64,000 bases of DNA from Triangularia verruculosa (lineage: Eukaryota; Ascomycota; Sordariomycetes; Sordariales; Podosporaceae). Under the pieces are notes generated by a model, which was not told the origin of the DNA, did no database searches, and was given only the letters and a program-made list of their open reading frames with translations. This document shows, piece by piece, positions 41,835 to 54,274 of this stretch. The stretch spans positions 204,884 through 268,883 of the forward strand of contig MU863912.1 in NCBI GenBank assembly GCA_033296885.1. Direction: 5' to 3'. Made by a program: the position numbers and the translations under genes. Within the stretch, counting starts at the first letter, position 1; each line of letters begins with the position of its first letter.

Positions 41835-44073
41835 ATGGAGTCCACGACTCCGATCCCTGGCCTCACTCTTGGTCAGGAGCAAGAAGTCGAGAAGTCGACT
41901 ACGGAGGTTTCACAAGATACCCCCATGTCCGTAGGTTTCCCTCCCAAAAATTCCACAACACAACATTCTAATGTCATCACAGTCGGAGGAACAGAAAGAC
42001 AATGCCTCTCAAACAGTCAGGCTCCTACTCACTCCCCAGGCTCCTACTCACTCCAATGAGAGCATGGACGTCGATGTCCAAGATCCTGTCACCGACAACC
42101 ATGATGAAACCGTCCAAAAGGTCGATTTGTCTGATGATGTCGACATGAAAGCCACAGGCCTCGATGCTCCAGGCAGCCCAGTCGTTACTGATGCGCTGGA
42201 GGCTGCTCTTGCTGCTGAGAGTGATGTTAAGAGTGACGATTTGGCCAAAGCGCAGGAGAGCACAGCTACCTCCGCGGCTGAGAGCAACATCGTTGACAAG
42301 GACACGATCATGAACACCGCCCAAGAGAACGTTGTTACAGAGAACACCGCGAATGTCACAGACGAGGCAGCTCTGCAAGGCTTAGAGGAAGACGAGGGTG
42401 AGCACCCTGAGTGGGAGATCGACTCTTCACCATACGAGTCCACCGATTCGAGTTCGGACTCTTCCGATGACGATTCGGATGATGAAAACTATCCCATTCT
42501 CGGTATTGAGGAGACTGCCCGTATGCTAATGGCTATGGACCACGATGGCGACGGCGCCGAGTCTCGAACCCCAGCGCAGCCAATTCGCTCCAAGAATGAG
42601 AAGCCCGAAGAGGTCCTTCCGAAGCCCGATGTTCAGATTCTCCCCGAAGACCAGATTGAGCTCTTGGGCCAGATTCAGTTCATCGTCGAGAATAACATCG
42701 TCATCAAGTCGAGCAAATCGGCCGCGGAGCAAGTCCTCGACACAGGCACCGTCCTCTGTAAAGAGGATAGAACAGTCATCGGCGCGCTGGCTGATGTGAT
42801 AGGCAATGTGAGAGATCCCATGTATACAGTGGGTTTTGCGAAAGAGGAGGAAATCAAAGAGCTTGGATTGGAGGCCGGAATGTCCATCTTCTTCCCTACG
42901 AAGCATGCCAATTCGGTATTTACTAAGCCCTTGATGGAGGTGAAGCACACTGACGCCAGTAACATCCATGACGAAGAGGTTCTTCCTGGCGAAATGGAAT
43001 TCTCCGACGATGAAAAGGAAGCTGAGTACAGGCGCAAGCAAAAACAGGAGAAGCAGTTTGCGCGTGACAAGAAGCTTGGGATTGCACCAAGAGCTGGTCG
43101 CGGCGGACGTGGAGGAAAGTTCGGTCGCGGTGGAGGATTCAATCGGGGTGCTCAGCATAGCCCCAGCCCGTCCGTTGCTACCAGTACCACGCTTGACTAC
43201 GACGATGACGATGGGCCATACCGGCCACTGGCCAGACCCCCTGGATTTGGTCTCCCTACCCGGCCGCCCAGCTCCTCTCAGAGCCAACCAAGCATCAACC
43301 CGCGTGGTGGATTCCATGATAGAGGTAACAATCGTGGCAGGGGCAACTTTAGGGGCCGAGGAAACCGCGACAGTTTCCGAGGCCACGGCAACGAAGGCGG
43401 GCCCCGCGGATTTGGCCATAGCAGACAGTCCTCCGTCTCGACTAGTTCCTCGGCTGCAACATCTACAACTATGCCGGCCTTTTCTGCCAACAGCACCCCT
43501 CCTGCCTACAATTCGCACATCCCTCCTCCATTCCCTCCGGTGCCTCCCGCTACCCAAGGTACGTGGCCTTCCATGCCACCTATTCCCTTCCCGCCTCCCC
43601 CTCAGGGCTATACGGGTGCGCAACAAGCCCCGCGTCCACCCATTCCAGGACAGCCCCAGCCTCCCACCGGCGGCTTCACATTCAACTATCCCGCCTGGCC
43701 CCAGCTTCAGGCCCCGTCCCAAGGACAGCAGTACACATACCCCCAAGCGGCTCCAGTCCCGCCTACCCAACAGACTTCTGGGTATTCCCAGCCCCCTTCA
43801 GCCGCTCAGCCGAACTGGGCCGGAGCTGCGGCGATTCTTCAGAATCTCGCCCAGGGTGCTTATGGGCAACAGGCCCAGCAGCAGGCTCAGCAACAGACTG
43901 CCCAACAGACTCATCAAGCCCGGCCTGCCTATCAACCCCCGCAGGGCTACCAGGCTCAAGCTGCTCACCAGGGTCAACAGCAGCAGCAATATTCAGCTCA
44001 GCAGCCGCAAACCCAGCAGAATGGAGGCGCTCAGCAAGCTCAGCAGCAGAACAATGGGTACTGGCAACGTTAG
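41835..44073 (+). CDS. NAF1: H/ACA snoRNP assembly factor Naf1
   Basis: Naf1 loads H/ACA RNAs with dyskerin/Cbf5 before Gar1 replaces it; it acts in the nucleus. Exons 41835-41930 and 41983-44073 give 728 residues. The 52-nt intron has a GTAGGT donor and a CTAAT branch. Order: an acidic N-terminus with DSSSDSSDDDSDDE near 185; the Gar1/Naf1 core at about 255-370 (LGQIQFIVENNIVIKSS, then DTGTVLCKEDRTVIGALAD and PMYTVGF); a charged linker; RGG-type stretches (GRGGRGGKFGRGGG and later RGRGNFRGRGN); and a long Pro/Gln-rich tail ending in QQQNNGYWQR. The core with flanking acidic and RGG/PQ regions separates Naf1 from the shorter Gar1. Confidence 0.92.
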
Positions 44074-47000
44074 GCACTTGCCAGGTACTATGCTCAGCTC
44101 ACTGGCCAACAGAACTCGGGTTCTACCAACGACAGGGCTGCGCCGAAGACCGATAAGTCGAAGGACGAGCTACCGTATTAACTGCGGAGATGAAGTAATT
44201 CGATGGTCAGCTCATCAGCTTTGAGCAATAGGGCGCAGCGAGGATGGTGTATTTTCCAAGGAGTAGGACTTGGTTTGGAGCGTTTGTCGCTCGTATTATG
44301 GTTGCGTGTAGAACGCACAAGATGGAGGATGTCCTTAACTTGGAGGATAAGAGGTTGGGCGATGGGTTTTACGCCTAACGCATTTTACAACTGGCACCCC
44401 GCATATTAGTGACATTTACGTGTTCGCTCAGTGGCCAGGGTTGTTATCAAAGAAGGTTGTCATGTTTGCATAGTGTAAAGCGTGGATGGGTAGGCTACAT
44501 GTGTAGCTGGATAAGAATGAGGGCGGCGCATCAAGGGTGTTCCGGATCATAAAGAGGGGTGGGGGGGGGGGGGGTGTTTATGGATGTAGAACTACTGTCA
44601 TAATGATACCAGTGCATAGGTAGACAAAATGTAAGACTAACTGTCAAAGATGGCTTCCTTGTGAGTGAATGGAAAGGTTGGCTGCGCAGAAGTGTACGGG
44701 GTGTGTTTGCTTCGCCGCTGGACGTACCAAGATATGGCGGGTTGAAGGCAAAATGCACCGAGCTTGATGCTCCCGTGACAGTTGCATTCTTTTCTACGCC
44801 GCCATATCGACTATTGCAAGGTTTCCTCTGCGGCGGTGTACCTATGCCAACACAATTATCCACGAGAGGGAAAGAGAGCCGAGCTCTTCGCGAACTCATT
44901 GCTTCAACGAGGCACGACAGACAACTCTCAAATTGAGCAGAAGTTATGCCCGCATAAGAAATGCAGATCAAGACATAAGTTATGAAGTCCTTATTAAAAA
45001 CGTCGGATCGTTGCGCAACCTTAATGAGCTCAAAACACAACGAAATAACAGCTTACCTAGAACGAGGTTCACATTTTGTCTACACATGAATTTAAAGTCG
45101 AAAGCACATCCTAGAGAGAAGATGCCGTCATCACCAACCCTCCAAGGTGGTGGTGGTGGTCACAGCTTCAAAACACCAAGAAACCATTTCACTACCCCCG
45201 GCCATCGATTCTTGTCCCGTGCTTTTCGGATCTCGGAATGGCATCATCACGTCACTTTTTATCCTCCTCACAAACGAACCGGGGGTGTCGTGACCAGGTG
45301 GTCGCCGACATGGCCGGGGTTCGGCGGCCGAAGGGAAAGGGAAAAAAAGGAAAAAGCTCCGCTGGGATCGTGGAGAAGAGTGATGATGAACGAACAAGAA
45401 AGACGGCGCGGAAAAGGTGAAACGTTAGCGGAGTGGCCCCGGGGGCGGTGGGGAAGGAGGGGAATCCACCAACAACGTCAGTTATCCACTATCAAAATTC
45501 CGAGTTGGGATTTTGAACGGAATGCGATGAAAGGCGGCGCGGTTTCTAGAGAAGCGAGCGCGGATGATGGAGGTCAGTTTCCTGTTGGCCTTCTTTTTTC
45601 ATGGGTTGAGTGAGTGATGGGCTCGCATAATAAGGTTATGTAACTTTTGTGTGTGCAGATGGATTATTTCCAAGAGCCAACAACGGCAAAGTGTGGTTGG
45701 TTAGGGGGAATGGGATGATGATCAATTGCCTAGAATGAGAAGAGGGAAAAAAAGGGTGCATAAGGCCCATTATTATCTAGTAATATTATCAAGACGGGAA
45801 AGAATGTTGGTTGGGGAGATGAAATAGTGGCGTGCTACTTTGCGGCGTAGAACGGAGTGATAATCTCACGGCGCTGCTTGGTGAGGCGTGGAAAAGGGTC
45901 AGTAGAGGGAAAGCTGAGAATAGAAATTCCTGCCATGACTCTTGGTATCCGACGGACTGGAGAGGAAGGTTGAAGGCTACAGTGGGAGTGTACTCAGCCA
46001 CGGGGAGTTTGGTGAGAAGATGGACAGTGTGACGATTGTCAACCGGCGAGCCGCCTGTGTTCCCTAGCCCGCGTGTTTGGAATGCAAACACCCATCGGGA
46101 TCTCGCATGGGCGGCAGGATGGCAGCAGCAGCACGTGGTTGTCAAGAAGAAACAACGAGAAAAAAAGCATTCTCGAAACACAAGATGGAAGCCTTTTCCA
46201 CGAGGCATCAATCATGGTGGTTGCGCACTGGACAGTTGGAGACGCCTCAGTTGCGGGGGCGGCGCCCTGCTCCAAAATAGTTCTAGCGGACCAACCTGGA
46301 AGGCGGCCCACCTTGAAATACCCCGGGTGGGGAGGTGGGATGGCTTTTACCAGCCAATGGTATCCCTGCCGACAATCTCGCTTCAGGGATTTGATCAGCG
46401 GCCCGCCAATCAGCAGAATGTGGTCCCTGAGATGTGGGTTGTGGGCATTGAAGTTCAACGAACCGGCCCATGCGTGGTTCGTTGGAGCTGTTGATTCAGA
46501 TGGAAACAAAACGTTGATGCTCATGGTTTACGGAGTACAGAGTACCAGATGGCCTGTGCTGTCGGAAGAGGGAGAGACAGCATGTTTCGTCCAAACAGGA
46601 AAATGGGAAACGGCGCAGGGCGATCAACGAGGGAAAAGGGAGGCACAGCGCTCGTTAGACCCTTCCGTTTTGCATCGCTGTGACCCTGTCAGCTCACGGC
46701 TTGGCTTCACACAGCCTGCGTTCCCTTCGAGCAACTCGCTGATCCCGGGCCCCCATTCCCAGTGATACCGTTCGGACTGTTCAACTGCAAAGACCTTGCC
46801 GCTCTTGGGCGTTCTTGGCTACCATCTGACTTGCTTTCTCCTCTTCTTTCTTTCTCTCTCCCCCTTCTGCATTTCCATTCCCGCTTCGTCCTACCGTCCA
46901 CCAGACGTCGCCGTCCGATTGTGTCGCCGGCAATGCTGTCGTGGGAGCAGTAGATCCTGACCATGATGCGCAGAGATTGACGCCAGCTCTCTCCCATCTT

Positions 47001-47265
47001 CTTTACCCGCCCTTCACCTTCCTTTAAACCAGACAACAGCAGTCGCAAGAACTCGTCATATTTACCCGCACTTTGTTTGCTACCAGCCCTTCATTCTTTT
47101 CCGTTGCCGCGATCCGAAACAATTTGACACAGGACACGGCATCCAAACACGATCGCTGGGACATTCCGATCCCATCTTTCTTCTTCGAAACACTTTTATC
47201 TAGGGGAGACGCTTAAGATTTGGAGAGCTTGAATTTACCAGAGATACCCATACACGACAGCTACG
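44074..47265. other. 3.2-kb gene-free stretch
   Basis: It holds the NAF1 3' flank, a run of 14 G at 44561-44574, and the leader of the SH3 gene. Long chance frames exist (44933-45613, 46036-46765) but overlap on several frames, lack family features and start at non-ATG codons. Bases 46820-46900 are strongly CT-rich, typical of a core promoter or 5' untranslated region. A noncoding RNA cannot be excluded. Confidence 0.45.
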
Positions 47266-48933
47266 ATGGCGGTACGAGAGAGAATGAGGAATGATGTGGT
47301 GGAGGTTGAGCTCGTTATTGCCACGGCACCGGCGACGAGGACAGTAGAGGAGACGCCACTAGAGACACCGCATACTGAGCTCAGGGATCTGAAGAAGAGA
47401 CAAGAAACACCAACAGAAATCTTGCCTCCCGAAATCACCGAAGGAGGAAAGGGTGCCGTCCCAACTAAAATCCTCATCGACGACATCACAAAGCCGACAA
47501 CCACTTCGATACCAAGCTCCAGCACCGCAGTGGTCACCCCTACCACAGCACCATCGCAACCGACAGCCGGATCAGGCTCCAACACGACCGGCAGCGGCGG
47601 CGACGAAGGTGTAAGCGTCGCGGTAAAAGCCGGTATTGCCATGGGTGTACTGGCCGGCCTGCTCGTGATCTTTGTGTTGGTCTGGTTGATCATGAGCATG
47701 CGCAAGAAGAAGCAAGCTCGCAGACGCCAACAGATCGAAGACGACGAGAAGATCCACGGACCTTTCTCCGATAGCGCGGCCATCGCCCGTAGCCCACCGG
47801 CCGCCTCCAGCGCGGCTCCCAGACTGAGCCTCCGACCGGTATCTAATCTCTGGCAAAATCTCGCCCCCAGCGGCCATCCCGAACGTCGCGCATCCCGGGG
47901 GATCCAGCTGACTGTTAACCCGGCCGTCTCCTCTCATTCACCCACCAACTCCCTCTCTCCACTAAACCGTCCCAACGGAAGAGGTGGCTCAGCTTGGGAG
48001 CGCCCAACGATGAACTCTACTACCCCTACAGATGACAACCGTCCGGGCACCCAGGGAAGCGTGTATAGCTTGAACCCCTTCCACGATTCCAATTCTACCC
48101 ACAACAATAGTCACTACAATAGCAACAACCACGAGCCCGTCAGCCCGGTATCCACCCTCGCCCCTGAGTTCCCTGCCGTCCCAAGCAAGAACCGCACTCC
48201 CACGCCAGAACCAGTGTCCCCGATAGATCAAGACACCGATCTCCCCGAGTTTGGCGCCGGGTCCAAGCCTTTGGCTCGGAAGACGTCTATTAACCACCAC
48301 AACAAGGGCCTTCCAAAGCCGCTTGACCTGACGAAACCGCCGTCCCCGCTGTATGCCCCAGGTCCAGCATCGCCGGCAGGAACAGAGTACAGTATGCACT
48401 CGATGGCACCGTCGCAAGTCGTGCCGTCTACCTCGGCGGCGGAGATTGCTGCGGCGGGGGGACCGCAGAATAGCACTGTGCATAGGGTGCAACTTGACTT
48501 TAAACCGACACTGGATGACGAGCTTGGGTTGAAGGCGGGACAGCTGGTGAGGTTGCTGCATGAATACGATGACGGATGGGCGCTGTGCATCCGGCTGGAC
48601 AGGTCGAAGCAGGGTGTGGTGCCGCGGACTTGTCTGTCGACCAGACCGGTGAAGCCGAGGGGGCCACAGAATGGACCGAGGATTAACCCGACTGTTCCGC
48701 AGGGGTATGGCAGGCAGAATGCTGGTGGTGGGCTGTCTCCTCGAATGGGGGGATTCCCGAGTCCACCGGCGGGGAGTAACAACGGGTGGCAATCTGCGGA
48801 TAGGTCAGAGTCACCCGGGAGTTTTTACTCTACTCAGGGAGGGCCGAGTCCGGTGCCGCAGAACGGCAGGGGGGAGAGCCCGTATGAGCACTTGCCCGGG
48901 GGGTTGAGTCCGGCGCCTGGTCAGGCTTATTAG
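47266..48933 (+). CDS. Single-pass membrane protein with cytosolic SH3 domain
   Basis: Single exon, 555 residues. The outer part (1-115) is Thr/Ser/Pro-rich, as in O-mannosylated surface proteins, with a dibasic KKR at 43-45 and no clear signal peptide. One hydrophobic helix spans about 121-144 (VKAGIAMGVLAGLLVIFVLV), followed by a stop-transfer cluster RKKKQARRR. The cytosolic part is a long Pro/Ser/Asn-rich linker and an SH3 domain at about 406-460. The SH3 has the usual ALYDY-like position replaced by QLDFKP, then ELGLKAGQLV, DDGWALCIR and GVVPRTCL. The layout recalls fungal Fus1-like or sensor-type SH3 proteins; orthology to a named gene is not claimed. After the SH3 comes a Gly/Pro/Ser tail. 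Confidence 0.82.
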   Translation: MAVRERMRNDVVEVELVIATAPATRTVEETPLETPHTELRDLKKRQETPTEILPPEITEGGKGAVPTKILIDDITKPTTTSIPSSSTAVVTPTTAPSQPTAGSGSNTTGSGGDEGVSVAVKAGIAMGVLAGLLVIFVLVWLIMSMRKKKQARRRQQIEDDEKIHGPFSDSAAIARSPPAASSAAPRLSLRPVSNLWQNLAPSGHPERRASRGIQLTVNPAVSSHSPTNSLSPLNRPNGRGGSAWERPTMNSTTPTDDNRPGTQGSVYSLNPFHDSNSTHNNSHYNSNNHEPVSPVSTLAPEFPAVPSKNRTPTPEPVSPIDQDTDLPEFGAGSKPLARKTSINHHNKGLPKPLDLTKPPSPLYAPGPASPAGTEYSMHSMAPSQVVPSTSAAEIAAAGGPQNSTVHRVQLDFKPTLDDELGLKAGQLVRLLHEYDDGWALCIRLDRSKQGVVPRTCLSTRPVKPRGPQNGPRINPTVPQGYGRQNAGGGLSPRMGGFPSPPAGSNNGWQSADRSESPGSFYSTQGGPSPVPQNGRGESPYEHLPGGLSPAPGQAY

Positions 48934-50209
48934 AGGGGGTTTGACAGGTCGCGGATGCTGATGGCGGAGGAGATGAGCAAGCCGAGGTATATCCAAGGCT
49001 GGCACGATCCGAGGGGAGCGGGGAGGGGGATGGGGTTTGAGTTGGAGTTGCCGGCTGGGAGGGTGATGGCGGGGTATCGGCGGGCGAGGAGGTTTCCGGT
49101 TCGGCCGCAGAGGAGGCATGTGGAGGGGTTGGCCTAGAGGAGGAGTCAGCAGCGGTGGCAACTACCCAACAACAACACCAAGGCGAGTAAATGCTGTGGT
49201 GGTAAGAGGGGTGGGAGGGAGGAGATGAATATGTTTCCTCCGCTGTTGGGGATGGGGACGAGGGTGTTGTGTGATGAGTGCAGTACTGTTGTTAGCGGGG
49301 TAACCGTCAAGGGAAGGGGTGGTGAGAAATGTGGTTTGCCGAACAGCAACAACAATAACAGGGAAAGAAATGACAAGAGGAGATGGGGGACTATATCTTG
49401 ACTGGGTTTTACAATGGCTTTGGTCAAGTTATGGGCTAGGTGGGCGGTGTTTTATGTTACCGGGATTTTGGGAGGGGGGAGTTGTAGGCGTTTAGGGGCA
49501 ACCTTTCGGAGTGGTATCTTTCCTTTTTCTGTCTTCTGGTTGGGGTACGGTTACTTTTTAAATCCTGGGGATGGAGATCTTCGAGTCACTCATTTGCGAC
49601 CTTCTCATGATGAGAGAAAGGTATTTTTTGGACCTTTTTTTGGAACTATGGCTATGGACCTGCTGTTTTCTGGACCTTTTTCTTCTTGGCGGATACCTAA
49701 ACTACTTGTGTACGATATACGTACCAGCTTAGTACTCTTTTCCGTTTCTTTTGAGTCTGGCTGTCATGGCGTGTTGCTCTCTTCTTTTTTATGTTGACTC
49801 AGGTGGTTGCGGTGTTGTTGATTGGAAGGAAGGGGATGTACATTAGTGGAATGCTTACAGGAGTACATGATGGAAGCGAGAGCGTAGAATACAGTGGCAT
49901 TTGTACGAAAAAGAGTGAATGCATTCAATATCTTCCAATTTATAGTGTTCTGATTATGTGCTATGTTAATTACTCTTAAGAAAAGTCTGCCCTAGGTAGT
50001 TTTCAGGTATATCAAATGTATTCGGAGCACTCCGTCAACCGTGTCTCGAATGTGTTCGTGCGACGACGCCTCGTCCGCCAATGCCTTTTACATCGCCTCT
50101 GGTTCACTTCTGCGGTCCGCACATATCACTGAAGACACTGACCACCAAAAGTCGTCACTATCCTATATCCGTTCCCTGCTAAATTCCCGTTAGTATACCC
50201 ACGCCCACG
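48934..50209. other. Intergenic region after the SH3 gene
   Basis: No supportable gene. A 127-codon open frame at 49414-49797 lies in T-rich sequence and lacks family features. It includes the 3' flanks of two convergent genes. Confidence 0.5.
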
Positions 50210-51346
50210 TCATGGGCCCCTCAACCCCGAAGCCATCAGATGCACACGCCAGTTATTCGGTCTCGGTCCCCTCTCGACCACAAATGGGGCGTCCTCCAGC
50301 ATCTCGTTCTCGAGGAAGTGGTGGCTCGGCAGCCCACGCTTCGGTTTCAGGGGCAGGTCCGGGAGAGCCAAAACAAACTTGTTCCTGTCCTTGACGTGGA
50401 CGTGAAAGAGCCTCGCAAAGAAGCAGGTCTCGCTCATCCGCTTGTGCCATTCCCGGAGGTCACGGCTGTGGAACCAGATGTAGAGGCTTTGCAGGTTGGG
50501 AAGGATGGCGAGCTGGTCGCACACTCGTTGCCATGGATTGGAGCGCCTTGAGATTCTGGGGTGGGAGCCGTTGCTGTTGCTGCCGTTGCTGTTGCTGCCG
50601 TTGCTGTTGCTGCCGTTGCTGTTGCTGCCGTTGCTGTGGCCAAAGGTTGGGTTGGGGCCTTCTTCTGAGGTCGGGAAATAGAGCTCGGTCATGTTCTGGC
50701 TGGTCAAGATGCAGATCTCGAGCGAGCGAATGGGCAGTTTCTCGGGGCTGCCGCCGTATAGGGAGAGCCATTCGTGGGCTTCAGAGAGGTCGGTGAAAAT
50801 GAAGGTGGTGTTGGCACATAAAGACGGGAGAGCCTCGTGGTACCTGGGGTGCACCGGCGTCAATTTCTAGGGTTCAATGTGGGTGAAAGACAGAAGCGGA
50901 GAGCAGCTTGCTTACATTCTCTTACAGACAAGCAGCAGGCTCATCAGGCCACTTGGACTGGCTTGCTTAACATTCTCGTCCTTCCACAACATATTGCGTT
51001 CATCTTGTATCCTCTGCCAACTGGGCGTTGACTGCTCGCAGCACCAGTGGTAACACCACTCCGACTTGAGGCGCTTGACCCAATGATACTCCTCTTCGGA
51101 GCCTCTGGCGCTCTGGGTGAACTTTTCGAAGCGGTTATCTCCGGTTGAGTAGTCTGCTATGCAGGGAACATGAGACCACCTCTCATTGTCCTTGTATATG
51201 TGTTGTTTGGAACCAATGGTGCTCCAGACGTCCTGGTAGATCATATCACGGATTTCCGGTGGCAGCATCGAAAAGAAAGGGGAACCGTCCTGTGCCAGGG
51301 CGGTGACCGCCATGGTGTCCTCGTCTGGTGTTTGCTGCCGTCTCAT
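50210..51346 (-). CDS. Hypothetical protein of the fungal LPxEIRxMIY type with a GSNSN repeat
   Basis: Exons 50916-51346 and 50210-50843 give 354 residues. The intron 50844-50915 has a GTAAGC donor and a CAG acceptor, and joining gives LLLVCKRMYHEALPSL. The opening FFSMLPPEIRDMIYQDVW is the F-box-like start typical of a large group of fungal hypothetical proteins (several DUFs). After the splice come TTFIFTDL, PNLQSLYIWFHSRD and a short basic C-terminus. A GSNSN repeat of five copies is inserted around residues 215-240. The start could be 51346 or an in-frame ATG at 51313. No function can be inferred. Confidence 0.7.
50568..50637 (-). repeat. 15-bp tandem repeat, ~4.6 copies, coding GSNSN
   Basis: Perfect copies of a 15-bp unit start at 50568, 50583, 50598 and 50613, with a partial copy at 50628. 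The unit is five codons, so copy-number changes keep the frame. Confidence 0.9.
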
Positions 51347-52453
51347 GGTGGTTGTCAATGGCAAACGAGTTACAAGGTCAAAAAGAAAACAGATCTGGGA
51401 ACAATTCACGGAGGTCCAAATAAGGGGGTGGCAGCGTTATGTTGCGTTTTAAGGTTCCAGGTCGTGGCTGCCTTCACTGACCGCAGCTTCCCCCGCCTGG
51501 CCTAGCATCTGACTTACCTGGTAGCCTCCCAACCGGTTCAGATGGCAGCAAGCCAATTGGACGCCACAGGTCGCATCGGCACTCAGACGCAGCTCAGACA
51601 CATGGACACGGTTCATTAATGCGAGGTGTCAATCTCTTGACTGGCGCGGTTGCATCTCTGCTGAAGCCATAAACGTGGAGGACACGTGAACACGCGAACC
51701 CTCCAGAGTGTGGTAGGACTTGACACAGTGTTGCCATCGTGTATGTGAAACGGAATTTGGGACTCCGGGAGGCCATTGTGGACAGATGCCATCTTATCTT
51801 GGGGTGCGGGGGAGGCTGGAGCCGACACCGAGTGGGCAGGTGGGGTCACCCCGGACCCGGGCCTTTGGCTCCGCGTTGGAAGAGGAGTAGTTGATCCCCT
51901 CCGTTCTTCAACACATGCCGATCTTCTTGCGGCAGTCAGAACAAAATGCGTCGGAACAGGTCCCGCTTTCTCGCCGAGAGCTGCCGGGGAATAACGACCT
52001 CCCACGCTGCATCTCGGAGGTAGGCCCGGACCGGAGTCTGGCCCGGGTGGAGAGCGCGACTTCCAGAAGATTCCCATTTTGACAAATCGACAAATCACTG
52101 TTCTGGAGCCATGCCCCGCTTTCACCCGCTCCCGCTCACCTTCATCAGGCAGGACCACCCGTCGCGGGGATGTCCACTGTTTGCTATCGCTAAGCTGCGA
52201 TACACTGTTCCCTGACAAGCTAGCATCGAGAGCTTCGGCTTCCAAGATAGCCTCTCTCTCTACTCTGTCCTTCTTGCTTGTGTTATTACCTCTTTGACGC
52301 CACTATCAGACTTGGCAACTACGCCCTGGACCTTCAAGCGTGGTCAGCCCTATAGGCAGTTAACTGCGTCCACCATCGGAATAACGTCGCCATCTGATTC
52401 AAAATACCCAGTCAATCTTTCTTGGAATTGCTTTTTTTTTTCAGACCACGACC
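51347..52453. other. Divergent region upstream of the CHIP-like gene
   Basis: 1.1 kb without a supportable gene. Overlapping chance frames at 51594-52297 on both strands have no family features. Confidence 0.5.
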
Positions 52454-53554
52454 ATGTCGAAATCCCAACAGCTAAAGGAGGAGGGCAACCGCCACTTCCA
52501 GAAGGGGGATTATGTTCGCGCCGAAGCCCTTTACTCCCAAGCGTACGAGCCCCCCCATATCACATGTTGGACAAATCGATCGAGACTGCAATACCATTCT
52601 GGTATTCCCACAACGGGGGAGTCTGATAGGTCAGAGATAGGCTTGACAAGCTTAGAAAGAGCCCTGTAACAGTCTCGCGCAGCTCCCGAGGCATACACCT
52701 CACCTCTGCAGTCTCGATCACCACGTCCACGGCATGTCCCCCTATCCCCCCCTCTTCTAACCCCATTCTCCTAGCCTAATCCTCGACCCCTCCAATCCCG
52801 CCCTCTACACCAACCGCGCCATGGCTCGCCTCCGCCTCTCCCTCTGGGACTCAGTCATAACAGACTGCGACTCCTGCCTCCGCATCACCCCGGACAACCT
52901 TAAAGCACACTACTACCTCTCCCAAGCCCACCTCGCCCTCCGCGCCTATCCCGACGCCCTCGACCACGCCCACAAAGCCCACAAGCTCTGCGTCGCGAGC
53001 CAGGACAGGTCCCTGAGCAACATCACCGCCCAGGTGCTAAAGTGCAAGAAGGAGAAGTGGGACTACGAGGAGAAGCGCAGGAAGAGGGAGACATCCACTC
53101 TTGAAGAGGAAATGCTTGTGTTGCTGAAGAAAGAAAAGGAGCAAATGCTGGAGAGCAGCGAAGAGGGGGAGAGGGAGGAGCTGACAAGGGAATTCGACGA
53201 GAAGATCGCCAGACTGAGGGAGGTGTTTGAGAAGGCGAGGGAGAAGGAGGAGAAGAGGAGGGAGGTGCCGGAGTGGGCGGTTGACGATATCACGTTTGGG
53301 TTCATGGTTGATCCAGTTATTGTGAGTATACCACCGTTTTTCCTTTGCGAGGGGGGGTTTGAACTGACAAAAGGGAATAGACCAAGACGGGCAAGTCTTA
53401 CGAACGAGCGGCTATTCTGGAGCATTTGAGCAGGTCGCAGACGGATCCGCTCACGAGGGAGCCGCTGTTGAAGAGCGACCTGAGGTCGAATCTGGATCTC
53501 AAGCACGCGTGTGAGGAGTTTTTGGAGGAGAATGGATGGGCGGCGGACTGGTGA
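52454..53554 (+). CDS. CHIP/STUB1-like TPR and U-box ubiquitin ligase
   Basis: CHIP proteins bind Hsp70/Hsp90 through TPRs and ubiquitinate clients through a U-box. Exons 52454-52542, 52775-53321 and 53381-53554 give 269 residues. The introns have GTACGA and GTGAGT donors; the first is long (232 nt) with a CTAACC branch. TPRs span about 1-110 (QQLKEEGNRHFQKGDYVRAE, then NPALYTNRAMARL and DNLKAHYYLSQAHLAL). A highly charged coiled coil spans about 120-190. The U-box spans about 195-265 (PEWAVDDITFGFMVDPVI, then TKTGKSYERAAILEHL, DPLTREPL). The domain order and size match animal and plant CHIP. Splicing at both introns is needed to join the TPR and U-box consensus. Confidence 0.93.
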
Positions 53555-54274
53555 TGTTTTGGTGTTTGGGAATTCTGATGGATTGGGAGCGTGGCTTGCT
53601 ATTTCTTGATGACAACAAGCGAGGCGTTTTTGAGAGCTAGGTGTGTGATAACCTATTGCAGCGATCTTTTTACTTGCTTATGGTGTCGCAAATCCTTTGT
53701 AGGTTTTTTAATCTTTTGTTTTTGAATGTATGTACAGAATAGTGTATATACTGGGAACGAGTGAGGCAGTCGGTGAACAGGGGGTGCGGTCTGGCAGAGA
53801 GATCTTCCTGTGCGGAAATACTGGGGGCAATGGGGGTGTGGCATCGAATCAAGTTGATACCCAAAATGAAGAACAACTTTTCGCGGTTGTGCTTGGTTGT
53901 TGTGTATGTTGGTACCCAAAGCCATCATGACAGGACTCCCCCTGAATTGCCAACAAATCGGACTCAACAATAGCCAAGAGCAGTTGATAACTTTGTCTAT
54001 TCGCCTACGAAAAGAATAGGTATCGAGCTAGGTAGGTAGTCAAGAACCGCTTTCCCCCTCGCCGCCAACCAATACCGCGACTCCTAACCCCGAATAAAAA
54101 TGAACCCCTTCCCATCAAACTACTACCTCATGAAAAATCGCGGGGAGGCTTTTGTCTCCTCCCAACTCAACTACTCGATGATTCCTAGTAACAGCTTTTG
54201 TGTACTCCCTGCAAACGACAAAGAAATCAATGGGCTTTTTTTTATATTTGTTTTGTTTTGACCAGACTGATTCC
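53555..54274. other. Convergent spacer between CHIP-like and ProRS genes
   Basis: No gene seen. A CTAGGTAGGTAG motif lies at 54028-54039. Confidence 0.5.

Noticed and set aside
44933..46765. Frames of 150-230 codons in the 3.2-kb spacer
   Set aside because: Several frames are open over the same bases, the longer ones begin at non-ATG codons, and composition is low-complexity.
49414..49797. 127-codon frame after the SH3 gene
   Set aside because: T-rich sequence, no motif, no homologous pattern; probably untranslated or spacer DNA.
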